Shown piece by piece: positions 1-9,091 of a stretch of 64,000 bases of DNA. The DNA comes from Candidatus Polarisedimenticolaceae bacterium (GTDB taxonomy: Bacteria > Acidobacteriota > Polarisedimenticolia > Polarisedimenticolales > DASRJG01). The position numbers and the translations under genes are program-made. Location of the stretch: NCBI GenBank assembly GCA_036275915.1, contig DASUCV010000022.1, forward strand, positions 434,001-498,000, written 5' to 3'. The notes under the pieces were generated by a model. That model did not search any database and was not told the DNA's origin. It was given only the letters and a program-made list of their open reading frames with translations. The stretch's first letter is position 1; each line of letters starts with the position of its first letter.

Positions 1-2
1 CG

Positions 3-1958
3 AAGCCGGACGTCCTGAAGTACCTCAGGGACGAGAACGCCTATTACGCCGCCGAGAGCGCCCCGTACAAGGACCTCACCGAGAAGCTGTCGAAGGAGTT
101 CATCGGCCGGCTGAAGCAGGACGACAGCAGCGTCCCGTCGAAGTGGAAGGACTACATTTATTACTCGCGCTTCGAGCCGGGCAAGGAGTACCCGATCCAG
201 GCGCGGCACGCGGTCGGCTCGGACAAGGAGCAGATCCTCGTCGACGGCAACAAGCAGGCGGAGGGGAAGCCGTTCTACGCGCTCGGCGGCCGCGCGATCA
301 GCATGAACCAGGCGCTCGTCGCCTACCTCGAGGACACCGCCGGCCGGCGCCAGTACACGCTCAAGGTCCGCGATATCGCCACCGGCAAGGATCGCCCCGA
401 GGCGATCAAGGGGCTGAGCCCGGCCGCCGTCTGGGCCAACGACGACAAGACGATCTTCTATGTCGAGAACGATCCGACGACGCTCTTGTCGACGCGCGTC
501 AAGCGGCACGTGCTGGGGACCGACCCGAAGACCGACCCGCTGGTGTACGAGGAGAAGGACCACGCCTACTACCTCGGGATCGACAAGTCGGGGGACGACA
601 AGTTCGTCTTGATCCGGCTGGGAAGCACGGTCGCGGATGAGCTTCTGTTCATCGACGCCGCCGCGCCGGCGGCGGCGCCCAAGCTCCTCGCGAAGCGGAC
701 GAAGGATCATCTCTACGGCGCGGATCACATCGCCGGCCGCTGGATCATCCGCACCAACCTGAACGCCCAGAACTACAAGCTGATGGCGGTCGCCGACAAG
801 GACGTGACCGGCGGGGTGGAGAAGTGGAGCGACGTCCTGCCGTACGACAAGGACGTCTTCATCGAGGACTTCGCGCTCTTCCGTGACTACCTGGTCGTCA
901 ACGAGCGCAGCGAGGGGCTGCTGCGCATTCGCGTGAGGCCGTGGTCCGATCTCGCCTCATCGACGGTCATCCGCTCCGACGAGCCGGCCTACGCCGAGGA
1001 GCTCGGCGTCAACCTCGAGCAGGACACCGATCTCCTGCGCTACACGCACGACTCGCTGGTCACACCGACGCGCACCTTCGAGACCAACATGAAGACGGGC
1101 GAGCGCAAGCTCCTCAAGGAGCAGCCGGTCCTCGGGGGGTTCGACGCGTCGAACTACGTGACCGAGCGCGTGTGGGCGACGGCGCGCGACGGCACGAAGG
1201 TGCCGGTGTCGCTCGCCTACCGCAAGGGATTCAAGAAGGACGGCACCGCGCCGATGTACCAGACCGCCTACGGATCGTACGGGGCGTCGTCGGATCCGGC
1301 GCTGCGCATCTCGTCCATCTCGCTCATGGACCGCGGCTTCGTCTACGCGCTCGCGCACATCCGCGGCGGGCAGGAGATGGGCCGGCAGTGGTACGACGAC
1401 GGACACCTGCTCCACAAGAAGAACACCTTCACCGACTTCATCGACGTGACCGACTACCTCGTGAAGGAGAAGTACGCCGCCCCCGACAAGGTGTTCGCCA
1501 TGGGCGGCAGCGCCGGCGGCCTGCTGATGGGCGCGGTCGCCAACATGGCCGGCGAGAAGTACCGCGCCATCGTCGCGCACGTGCCGTTCGTCGATGCAGT
1601 GACGACCATGCTCGACGACTCGATCCCGCTCACGTCGAACGAGTTCGACGAATGGGGCAACCCGGCGCAGAAGCCGTACTACGACTACATGCTCTCGTAT
1701 TCGCCCTACGACAACGTGCAGGCGAAGGCGTACCCGGCTCTCTACGTCACCACCGGCCTCAACGACTCGCAGGTCCAGTACTACGAGCCGGCGAAGTGGG
1801 TCGCGAAGCTGCGCGCCATGAAGACAGACGCCAACCCGCTCCTCTTCAAGATCAACATGGAGGCGGGGCACGGCGGCAAGTCGGGCCGCTTCGCACGCCT
1901 GCAGGAGACGGCGGAGGAGTACGCGTTCCTGCTGAACCTCATCGGCCGCCGCAGCTAG
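3..1958 (+). CDS. ptrB: Oligopeptidase B (prolyl oligopeptidase family S9A), 5' end missing
   Basis: The reading frame is open from the first bases, so the gene starts left of the window. Family S9A peptidases cut short peptides after basic residues, using a beta-propeller cap over an alpha/beta-hydrolase domain. The C-terminal third carries GGSAGG with the nucleophile Ser at 1509-1511, the acid in GLNDSQ (Asp at 1764-1766) and the base in AGHGGKSGR (His at 1869-1871). The stretch MLDDSIPLTSNEFDEWGNP is characteristic of oligopeptidase B rather than prolyl oligopeptidase. The start, and any signal peptide, are not visible. The gene ends 28 bp before the next gene. Confidence 0.93.
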   Translation, partial: KPDVLKYLRDENAYYAAESAPYKDLTEKLSKEFIGRLKQDDSSVPSKWKDYIYYSRFEPGKEYPIQARHAVGSDKEQILVDGNKQAEGKPFYALGGRAISMNQALVAYLEDTAGRRQYTLKVRDIATGKDRPEAIKGLSPAAVWANDDKTIFYVENDPTTLLSTRVKRHVLGTDPKTDPLVYEEKDHAYYLGIDKSGDDKFVLIRLGSTVADELLFIDAAAPAAAPKLLAKRTKDHLYGADHIAGRWIIRTNLNAQNYKLMAVADKDVTGGVEKWSDVLPYDKDVFIEDFALFRDYLVVNERSEGLLRIRVRPWSDLASSTVIRSDEPAYAEELGVNLEQDTDLLRYTHDSLVTPTRTFETNMKTGERKLLKEQPVLGGFDASNYVTERVWATARDGTKVPVSLAYRKGFKKDGTAPMYQTAYGSYGASSDPALRISSISLMDRGFVYALAHIRGGQEMGRQWYDDGHLLHKKNTFTDFIDVTDYLVKEKYAAPDKVFAMGGSAGGLLMGAVANMAGEKYRAIVAHVPFVDAVTTMLDDSIPLTSNEFDEWGNPAQKPYYDYMLSYSPYDNVQAKAYPALYVTTGLNDSQVQYYEPAKWVAKLRAMKTDANPLLFKINMEAGHGGKSGRFARLQETAEEYAFLLNLIGRRS

Positions 1959-1986
1959 AGGCGAGGCCACGGACGATCGTCTCCTG

Positions 1987-3411
1987 ATGGATCCTACCGG
2001 AGCCGCAGCTCGAATCGTTTGGCCGCGCGGCGTCGCCCCGGTCATGGCGCTTGCGCTGATGTCCCTCGCCCGCGCGCCGCTCGCCTCCGCTGCCGCCGAT
2101 CCGATTGCGGCCAGGATCGACGCCGAGCTCTCGGCCGCGTATCCGCCCGGCGGAGCGGGCGCCGCGGCGATCGTCGTACGCGACGGAAAGACGATCCTGC
2201 GCAAGGGTTACGGCATGGCGAACGTCGAGCTCGGAGTGCCGAACGCTCCGGATACCGTCTTCCGCATCGGCTCCATGACGAAGCAGTTCACCGCGGTAGC
2301 GGTGCTCATGCTCGTCCAGGAGGGGAAGATCGCATTCGACGATCCGCTGAAGAAGTTCCTGCCGAACTATCCGGCCGGCGGCGAGAAGATCACCATCGAG
2401 AATCTTCTCACGCACACCTCCGGCGTCCGTAGCTACACCGAGATGCCCGACTTCGAGTCCGGCATGCGCAACGACTACACCGTCCCCGAGATGATCGATC
2501 GCTTCGCGAAGGAGCCTCTCGACTTTCCGCCCGGCTCCCAGTGGCACTACGACAACTCCGGTTACTTCCTTCTCGGTGCGGTCATCGAAAAGGCGAGCGG
2601 GATGGCGTGGGGCGCGTTCCTTCAGCAGCGCATCCTCGATCCCCTGAAAATGAAGTCGACCTACATCGGAAGCAACGATCAGGTCATTCCGCATCGCGCT
2701 TCCGGGTATTCGCACGACGAGAACGGCAAGCTCGTGAACGCGCCGTTTCTCAGCATGACGCAGCCGTACGCCGCGGGAGCCCTGTGTTCCACGGTCGACG
2801 ATCTCGCCCGATGGGACGAGGCGCTCTATGCCGGCAAGCTGGTCCGGCCGGAGCTTCTCGCCCGCGCGTGGACGGCGCACCGGCTGCCGAGCGGCGCCTC
2901 GACGGGCTATGGCTACGGATGGGAAATCGGTTCGTGGGATGGACATCGCGTGATCGAGCACGACGGCGGGATCAACGGTTTCAGCAGCGACGGCATCAGG
3001 CTGCCCGACGATCGTCTTTTCGTCGCGGTGCTCAGCAACGACGAGGACCATCAGCCGGGTTCCGACACGGTCGCCGAACGGATCGTCACCGAGGCGCTGG
3101 GCAAGCCGTACGACGCTCGGCCTCGCATCGCCGTCTCCGAAGGCAAGCTGCGCGAATACGTCGGCATCTACAGGATCGACGCCGACTCGACCCGCAGCGT
3201 CACGTACGATGCCGGCAAGCTCTACACGCAACGGTCGGGCGGCCGGAAGGCCGAGGCGATTCCCACGGCGCCCGACCAGTTCTTCTATGCCGAGACCCTG
3301 AACACCCTGAGCTTCGATCGCGACGGCGCCGGCAAGGTCGTTGGGATGACGATGTCCTCGTTTGGACACGAGCCGGAGAAGGCGGTTCTCGAGCGTGGGG
3401 GGACGAGATGA
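1987..3411 (+). CDS. Secreted serine hydrolase, beta-lactamase/AmpC-like family
   Basis: A 474-residue protein with an N-terminal export signal: a hydrophobic run ending in SAAADP at about residues 35-38, and a possible inner start at the Met at 2044. The penicillin-binding-protein-type fold is shown by SMTKQF (SxxK nucleophile), YDN (YxN motif) and HDGG in place of KTG. This pattern is typical of esterase or peptidase members of the family rather than true beta-lactamases. A C-terminal domain of about 90 residues follows, resembling the lipocalin-like tail of such enzymes. The stop overlaps the kinase start as ATGA, so the two genes are probably co-translated. The substrate is unknown. Confidence 0.88.
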   Translation: MDPTGAAARIVWPRGVAPVMALALMSLARAPLASAAADPIAARIDAELSAAYPPGGAGAAAIVVRDGKTILRKGYGMANVELGVPNAPDTVFRIGSMTKQFTAVAVLMLVQEGKIAFDDPLKKFLPNYPAGGEKITIENLLTHTSGVRSYTEMPDFESGMRNDYTVPEMIDRFAKEPLDFPPGSQWHYDNSGYFLLGAVIEKASGMAWGAFLQQRILDPLKMKSTYIGSNDQVIPHRASGYSHDENGKLVNAPFLSMTQPYAAGALCSTVDDLARWDEALYAGKLVRPELLARAWTAHRLPSGASTGYGYGWEIGSWDGHRVIEHDGGINGFSSDGIRLPDDRLFVAVLSNDEDHQPGSDTVAERIVTEALGKPYDARPRIAVSEGKLREYVGIYRIDADSTRSVTYDAGKLYTQRSGGRKAEAIPTAPDQFFYAETLNTLSFDRDGAGKVVGMTMSSFGHEPEKAVLERGGTR

Positions 3412-5801
3412 ACGACGACCCGCGAGACGACGAGGCGACCCGCACCCCGGGCGAGCTGGCCTCCGAAGCCGCCGCCCGGTCCTTGCCGGCGGCGATCGGT
3501 CAGTACAAGGTTCTGCGTCTCATCGCGGAAGGCGGGATGGGCGCCGTCTACGAGGCCGAGCAGGAGCGGCCCCACCGCAGGGTCGCGCTGAAGGTCATCA
3601 AGGCGGCATGGGCCGATAGCGATCTTCTTCGGCGCTTCGGACAAGAGTCGACCGCGCTCGGCCGTCTCCAGCATCCCGGCATCGCTCAGATCTACGAATC
3701 CGGGACCGCGGAGACCAGCTTCGGCGCGCAGCCGTTCTTCGCGATGGAGCTGATCCACGGCCGCCCGTTGACCGAGTATGCCGATGCGCGCGGCCTGGGA
3801 TTGCGCGAGCGGCTGACGCTCGTGATCCAGGTCTGCGACGCGGTCGAGCACGCGCATCGAAGGGGCATCATCCATCGCGACCTCAAGCCGGCCAACATCC
3901 TCGTCGACGAGCACGGGCAGCCGAAGGTCCTCGACTTCGGCCTGGCGCGTGTCACCGACAGCGATGCGCAGGCGACGCGCCAGACGGACATGGGACAGGT
4001 GCTGGGCACGCTTCAATACATGAGCCCCGAGCAGGTTCGCGGCGATCTTCTCGAAGTCGACACGCGCACGGACGTCTACTCGCTCGGCGTCATCCTCTAC
4101 GAGCTGCTCGCCAAGAAGCGGCCGTACGAGATCGGACGGACGCTCCCCGATGCGGTCCAGACGATCCTGCGAACGGAGGCTCCTTCGCTCGGCTCCGTCA
4201 GTCGCGCGTATCGCGGAGACGTCGACACCATCGTCCGCAAGGCGCTCGAGAAGGACAAGGAGCGCCGCTACACCTCGGCCGCGAGCCTGTCGGCCGACCT
4301 TCACCGCTACTTGGAGGATCAGCCGATCGTGGCTCGGCCGCCGAGCACCGGCTACCAGCTCAAGAAGTTCGGCTTGAGGCACAAAGCGCTCGTGGCGGGG
4401 ACCGCGGCGGTCTTCCTGGCTCTCTCGGTGGGAATGGTCGCGGCCACGTGGGAGGCGGTCCGGGCGCGGCGAGAGAGCGCCCGCGCCAAGGCCATGAACG
4501 GCTTCATGGAGCAGATGCTCAGCGCCGCCGACCCCGAATCGCAGGGCGACAAGGACGTGACGGTCGCCCAGGTGCTGACCCTCGCCTCCGAGAAGGCCGA
4601 CAAGACGCTGCAGCAGCAGCCGGAGGTGGAAGCGGACGCGCGCATGCTCCTCGGAGCGACCTTCCACTCCCTCGGCAAGCTCGATGAATCGCTGAAGGAG
4701 CTGCGGCGCGCCGTCGCGCTGCACGATGCCGGCGCGGGAGCCGGGACCGATGCCCACGTCCAGGCCCTACGCGGGCTGGCCTGGGCGCTCGACGACAACG
4801 GCGACCTCGAGGAATCCGCGAAGACGTACGAGCGCGCGGGGACGGTCCTGGCGGCGCTCGGTCCATCGCACGCGAAAGATCTGGCGATGAACTACAGCTC
4901 GACGGGACGCGTCAGAACCGAGCTCTCGCAATACGAGGAGGCGGGGAAGTGTCTCGACAACGCGCAAGCGATCCTCGATCGGCTCCCCGGCGACCACACG
5001 GCCGAGCGTGCCGACATCCAGGCCAACCGGGCCATCTTGATCAAGAATTGGAAAGGCGATCTCGCCGAGGCCGAGCGCCTGTCCACCGCCGCGGCGGCGC
5101 TCTACCGCGAGCACGGTGACCGCATCCTGCTCGCCACCCAGCTCAACGACCTCGCCGTCATCAAGATGCAGCGCGAGCACTACGACGAAGCCAACGCCGT
5201 CTACGAAGAAGCGCTCGCGATCGAGCGAGCCGAACACGGCGAGCAGCACCAGGCCACGGCGCGCGTTCTCGAGAACATGGCCGCCGTCGCCTACAAGAAG
5301 GGCGACCTCGAGAAGTCGCTCACGCTCTTGAACCAGGTGCTGTCGATCCGCGAGAAGATCTTCGGCGCCGACAGCTTCGCGGCCGCCCGCACCCGCTTCA
5401 ACGTCGGCGCGGTCGCTCTGGCGAACAAGGAGTACCAGCGCGCTCTCGAGCTGACCGACGGGGCGATCCCGGCGTTCCGCAAAGGCGCCGGGGACAAGAG
5501 CACGGAGGTCGCGGTCGCTCTCTCGCAACGCGGCAGCTGCCTCAAGGGGCTCGGCGATCCGACCGGCGCGATGAAGGAGTACCAGGCGTCGCTGGCGATC
5601 TACGATGCGGGCAGAGCGCCCACCGACGGAGGACGAATGCAGACGCTCGTCCTGATCACGAGGCTCCAGTGCCAGGAGCGGGACCGGCGCGCCGCGAGCG
5701 CCACGGCCGCCACGGCAAAAAGCGCCTTGAAGGGCGACAACCCCGACGAGGCGGTCTGGATCAAGAGGTTCGACGAGGAGATGGCGAAGTGCGGGGACTG
5801 A
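3408..5801 (+). CDS. Membrane Ser/Thr protein kinase (PknB type) with C-terminal TPR domain
   Basis: About 797 residues. The start at 3408 gives an ATGA overlap with the upstream hydrolase; longer readings only shadow that gene. The kinase domain (about 33-300) shows the glycine loop EGGMGAVYE (41-49), Lys62 in VALK, HRDLKPAN (156-163) and DFG (176-178). A single membrane segment lies near 326-347. The rest (about 360-797) is a run of 34-residue TPR units. This is a cytoplasmic N-terminal kinase with a TPR sensing or scaffolding half beyond the membrane, an architecture common in Acidobacteriota and Planctomycetota. Its partner and trigger cannot be read from sequence. Confidence 0.93.
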   Translation: MNDDPRDDEATRTPGELASEAAARSLPAAIGQYKVLRLIAEGGMGAVYEAEQERPHRRVALKVIKAAWADSDLLRRFGQESTALGRLQHPGIAQIYESGTAETSFGAQPFFAMELIHGRPLTEYADARGLGLRERLTLVIQVCDAVEHAHRRGIIHRDLKPANILVDEHGQPKVLDFGLARVTDSDAQATRQTDMGQVLGTLQYMSPEQVRGDLLEVDTRTDVYSLGVILYELLAKKRPYEIGRTLPDAVQTILRTEAPSLGSVSRAYRGDVDTIVRKALEKDKERRYTSAASLSADLHRYLEDQPIVARPPSTGYQLKKFGLRHKALVAGTAAVFLALSVGMVAATWEAVRARRESARAKAMNGFMEQMLSAADPESQGDKDVTVAQVLTLASEKADKTLQQQPEVEADARMLLGATFHSLGKLDESLKELRRAVALHDAGAGAGTDAHVQALRGLAWALDDNGDLEESAKTYERAGTVLAALGPSHAKDLAMNYSSTGRVRTELSQYEEAGKCLDNAQAILDRLPGDHTAERADIQANRAILIKNWKGDLAEAERLSTAAAALYREHGDRILLATQLNDLAVIKMQREHYDEANAVYEEALAIERAEHGEQHQATARVLENMAAVAYKKGDLEKSLTLLNQVLSIREKIFGADSFAAARTRFNVGAVALANKEYQRALELTDGAIPAFRKGAGDKSTEVAVALSQRGSCLKGLGDPTGAMKEYQASLAIYDAGRAPTDGGRMQTLVLITRLQCQERDRRAASATAATAKSALKGDNPDEAVWIKRFDEEMAKCGD

Positions 5802-5843
5802 TCGGCTCACATTGCGGTCGCGCCGCGCAGATGTCGGTGGCAG

Positions 5844-6587
5844 TCATGAAAAATTCGCGATCACCGGGTTGTGGTCGCTGAGCTCGTCCCAGCGAGAGCC
5901 TCGGACGACGCGGCACGATGTGAGACGTTCCATCCACGACCGGGGGACGAAGATTCCGTCGCAGTGATAGGGCGTGGCGCGATTGGCGCTCCACCTCAAG
6001 GTTTGCGCGAGGGCGCGCGTGGGATTCGCGGCCTGCCAGCAGCTGATCAGATCGAATTCCCCCGCAAGCCTCTCCAGGATGCCGCGCTCACCGCGGCTGA
6101 TCGTGCGGCTCTCTTCGGGACGGCGGTATCCGACGACGACGTTGAAGTCGCCTCCCAGAATCAGATCGGCCCCGGCCGCCAAGGGAGCCAGACGGTCGAG
6201 GATCTCGTGCATCGTGCGCACGTACCCGCGGTCTCCCACCGGACAATGAACGCTGAACGCCCGGACCGGCCTGCCGTTCGTCCACGTCGCGCTCTCGAGC
6301 GTGCCGCCCACGATCCAGCCGTCGTAGCCGGCAACCGCAATCGGCGATAGTCGCGCGGAGCGGGCCAAGATGGCGCTGCCCCACAGCGACCTGCCCGCCC
6401 GACCCCAGACCAAAGCATCCTCCCCGGCAGGCCGGAACCTCTCGTTCGGAGCCTCCTCGGGGCGGCGACACTCCTGGACCAGCAGCAGATCGGCCTTCAG
6501 ATCGCGGATCAGTCGCGACCAGTGTCCGGCGCGCTTCCTGCTGCCTCCAGCGAGGAAGTTGTACGCGACGATGCGAAGGGACGACAT
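5844..6587 (-). CDS. Endonuclease/exonuclease/phosphatase family protein
   Basis: About 247 residues, starting at the ATG of MSSLRIVAYNFLAGG. The fold is shown by the N-terminal RIVAYN strand, the metal-site glutamate in LVQEC, GGDFNVV in the middle and SDHNPVI at the C terminus, the paired motifs of the DNase I/exonuclease III/phosphatase superfamily. No signal peptide is seen. It lies 14 bp downstream of the BtuF-like gene on the same strand, so they probably share a transcript, and it converges with the kinase gene. Whether it acts on DNA or on a phosphodiester such as a lipid or nucleotide cannot be decided. Confidence 0.85.
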   Translation of the reverse strand: MSSLRIVAYNFLAGGSRKRAGHWSRLIRDLKADLLLVQECRRPEEAPNERFRPAGEDALVWGRAGRSLWGSAILARSARLSPIAVAGYDGWIVGGTLESATWTNGRPVRAFSVHCPVGDRGYVRTMHEILDRLAPLAAGADLILGGDFNVVVGYRRPEESRTISRGERGILERLAGEFDLISCWQAANPTRALAQTLRWSANRATPYHCDGIFVPRSWMERLTSCRVVRGSRWDELSDHNPVIANFS

Positions 6588-6601
6588 TCGTCCGTCCGCA
6601 C

Positions 6602-7456
6602 CTAGGCCCGAGGCATCGCCGTCAGCTCCACGTCGAGCCTTTCGAGCGGTGCGAGCTCGCGCTCGATCTCGACCCCGTGGGATCGCGCCAACAACGCGTG
6701 CAATTGGCGGAGTCCCTCCGAGAGGGATGCAGGCCCTGGCTGGAGGATGTAGGTCGATTTGATCTCGAAGATGCGGCCATGGCGCACGGCGCTCACGGTG
6801 TTCCATCCCGGTCGATCGCAAATCCTCGTCTTCCTGACCTTCTTGCCGCACCACGAAGCGAACACGACCTCCGGATCGCGGCGCACGACTTCCTCCGATT
6901 CGACGATCCGATCGCGTGCCAGAGCCGCGCGCGCGAGCTCCGGGAAAACCGGATCGCCTCCGGCGATCGAGACGAGCTCCTCGACCCACCGAATCCCCGA
7001 GATGAGAGGCGCGTCCCATTCTTCGAAGAAGACGCGGAGCCGTCTTGGAAAGACTCCGGCGGAGCGTCGGATCGCTGCAATGCCGGACTCCAGCTCGCCG
7101 GCAAGGCACTCGGCCTCGCCGGGGCAACCCACGAGTCCCCCGAGAGCGCGAATCATCTGAAGGATCTCGGCCACCGATCGCTGGTTGAACACCATGACCG
7201 TCATTCCGCGGCGAACGAGCGCCGCGGCGATGTCCGCCTGCAGGTCCGAGAACGCGAGCACGAGATCGGGCCGAAGCGATTCGATCTTGTCCAGGTTCGC
7301 GCTGATGAAGGCTGAGACCTTCGGCTTGGAACGCGCCTCGGGCGGGCGAACGGTGTACCCGGAGACGCCCACGATCCGATCGCCTTGCCCGAGCCGATAG
7401 AGCGTTTCGGTCGTCTCTTCCGTCAGGCAGACGATTCTTTCAGGGAACCCGCTCAC
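6602..7456 (-). CDS. Cobalamin-binding protein, BtuF-like (helical backbone metal receptor fold)
   Basis: 284 residues. The opening RIVCLTEETTETLYRLG and LRPDLVLAFSDLQ are typical of the two-lobed periplasmic-binding proteins for vitamin B12 and siderophores, and WCGKK near residue 200 belongs to the cobalamin-binding subset. The protein starts directly at the fold, with no hydrophobic leader. It is therefore either cytoplasmic, as in a known group of BtuF-like proteins without signal peptides, or exported differently. No permease or ATPase is adjacent. It is probably co-transcribed with the downstream phosphatase/nuclease gene. Confidence 0.82.
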   Translation of the reverse strand: MSGFPERIVCLTEETTETLYRLGQGDRIVGVSGYTVRPPEARSKPKVSAFISANLDKIESLRPDLVLAFSDLQADIAAALVRRGMTVMVFNQRSVAEILQMIRALGGLVGCPGEAECLAGELESGIAAIRRSAGVFPRRLRVFFEEWDAPLISGIRWVEELVSIAGGDPVFPELARAALARDRIVESEEVVRRDPEVVFASWCGKKVRKTRICDRPGWNTVSAVRHGRIFEIKSTYILQPGPASLSEGLRQLHALLARSHGVEIERELAPLERLDVELTAMPRA

Positions 7457-7549
7457 GTCGTAATCATACAGGCGAGAGAAGCGGCTCTATGATCTGCGAC
7501 CTTCCCTCTCCCCACGTGAAGTGGTTAACTTTCCGCGGATGAAGGTGCG

Positions 7550-9061
7550 TTGCAGATAAACGACGAAGCCGAGACGCAGGAGCGGTTCGAAAAGCTTCAG
7601 CGCAAGCTCGTCCCCCTCTGGCGGTCCATCCGCGCCATGGGAGAGGACGAGCAGACGATCGTGGTCGTCCCTTCGATGACCGTCGACAAGGTCTTCCCTG
7701 GTGCCGTTCAGCAGGCCTATGAGGAGCGCTTTCTCTTCCTTCTCTTCCTCCTGCGCCAACCGCGCGCACGCATGGTCTACGTGACGTCGCTCGCCATCGC
7801 ACCCGCGGTGATCGACTACTACCTGGGGCTCCTCCCGGGTGTCATCGCGAGCCACGCGCGACGACGGCTGTTCCTGGTGTCCCCGCTCGATCCGTCCTCG
7901 AGGCCCCTGAGCCTGAAGCTGCTGGGTCGCCCCGAGCTGCTCGAGCGGATCCGTGGGCTGATTCCCGACCCGGATCGCGCGCACCTCGTTCCGTTCAATA
8001 CCACGGCGTACGAGCGCGACGTTGCCGTCGCTTTGGGTATCCCGATGTACGGCTGCGATCCCAAGCACTTCCACCTGGGAACGAAGTCGGGGTGCAGGCG
8101 AATCTTCGCCGAGCTCGGGGTCGATCATCCTCTCGGCGCCGAGGGGCTCACGACCGAGGACGACCTCGCCGGTGCGATCGCGGAGATGCGCGCGCGCAAA
8201 CCGTCCATCGCGCAGGTGATCGTCAAGCTGAACGAAGGCGTCTCGGGGGAAGGCAACGCCATCGTCGATCTGTCCGATCTCGCCGGCGGGGGCAGCGGGA
8301 CGGCAATCCGCTCGAGGATCCGCGGCATGCGCTTCGACACGCCTTCCATGACGCACGACGGCTACATGGCGAAGCTAAGGGCGGTCGGGGGCGTTGCCGA
8401 AGAGCGCATCGCCGGGGACGACTTTCGCAGCCCGAGCGCGCAGCTACGCATATCACCGCTCGGGGAGGTCGAGCGGCTCTCGACGCACGACCAGATTCTG
8501 GGCGGCCCGTCGGGCCAGCTCTACATGGGCTGCAGGTTTCCGGCAGATCCCGCGTACGCCGCCGCGATCATGCGCGACGCAGCGCGCGTCGGCTCGCGCC
8601 TCGCCGAGGAAGGGGTGATCGGCCGCTTCGCCCTCGACTTCGTCGCGGTGCGCGAGCCGGCCGGAGATTGGAAGGTGTATGCGATCGAGATCAACCTACG
8701 CAAAGGGGGTACGACGCACCCGTATCTGACGCTGCAGTTCCTGACCGACGGCGTCTACGACCCCGAGGCGGGGCGTTTCCTGGCCCCGTCCGGCCGTGAG
8801 AAGTTCTTCGTCGCAAGCGACGACGTGGAGTCGCCGGCCTACCGCCGGCTCACGCCGGATGATCTGTTCGACATCGCGGTGTGCCGCCGGCTGCACTTCG
8901 AGCCGACGCGACAGACCGGAGTCGTCTTTCACATGATGAGCGCTCTTGGCGAGTGCGGCCGCGTCGGCCTGACCGCGGTGGCCGACACGATCGCCGACGC
9001 CGATGTCCTGTTCAAGCACACGGTCGCGGCGCTCGACGTGGAGGCCGCGCGTCGCGCGTAG
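7550..9061 (+). CDS. ATP-grasp peptide ligase, PGM1-related
   Basis: 503 residues. The frame opens only at 7529, so TTG at 7550 is the earliest start; it follows a weak GAAGG. The N-terminal FEKLQRKLVPLWRSI, the central YGCDPKHFHLGTKSGCR and the ATP-grasp core (VIVKLNEGVSGEGNA, then YAIEINLRKGGTTHP with metal-binding Glu/Asn) match the PGM1-related carboxylate-amine ligases, named after a ligase of pheganomycin synthesis. Such enzymes join an amino acid or peptide carboxylate to an amine using ATP. No biosynthetic partner is nearby, so the substrate is unknown. It is divergent from the BtuF-like gene. Confidence 0.82.
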   Translation: MQINDEAETQERFEKLQRKLVPLWRSIRAMGEDEQTIVVVPSMTVDKVFPGAVQQAYEERFLFLLFLLRQPRARMVYVTSLAIAPAVIDYYLGLLPGVIASHARRRLFLVSPLDPSSRPLSLKLLGRPELLERIRGLIPDPDRAHLVPFNTTAYERDVAVALGIPMYGCDPKHFHLGTKSGCRRIFAELGVDHPLGAEGLTTEDDLAGAIAEMRARKPSIAQVIVKLNEGVSGEGNAIVDLSDLAGGGSGTAIRSRIRGMRFDTPSMTHDGYMAKLRAVGGVAEERIAGDDFRSPSAQLRISPLGEVERLSTHDQILGGPSGQLYMGCRFPADPAYAAAIMRDAARVGSRLAEEGVIGRFALDFVAVREPAGDWKVYAIEINLRKGGTTHPYLTLQFLTDGVYDPEAGRFLAPSGREKFFVASDDVESPAYRRLTPDDLFDIAVCRRLHFEPTRQTGVVFHMMSALGECGRVGLTAVADTIADADVLFKHTVAALDVEAARRA

Positions 9062-9091
9062 CGTGCGCCGCGCCGCCGGCGCGAATTTGAC

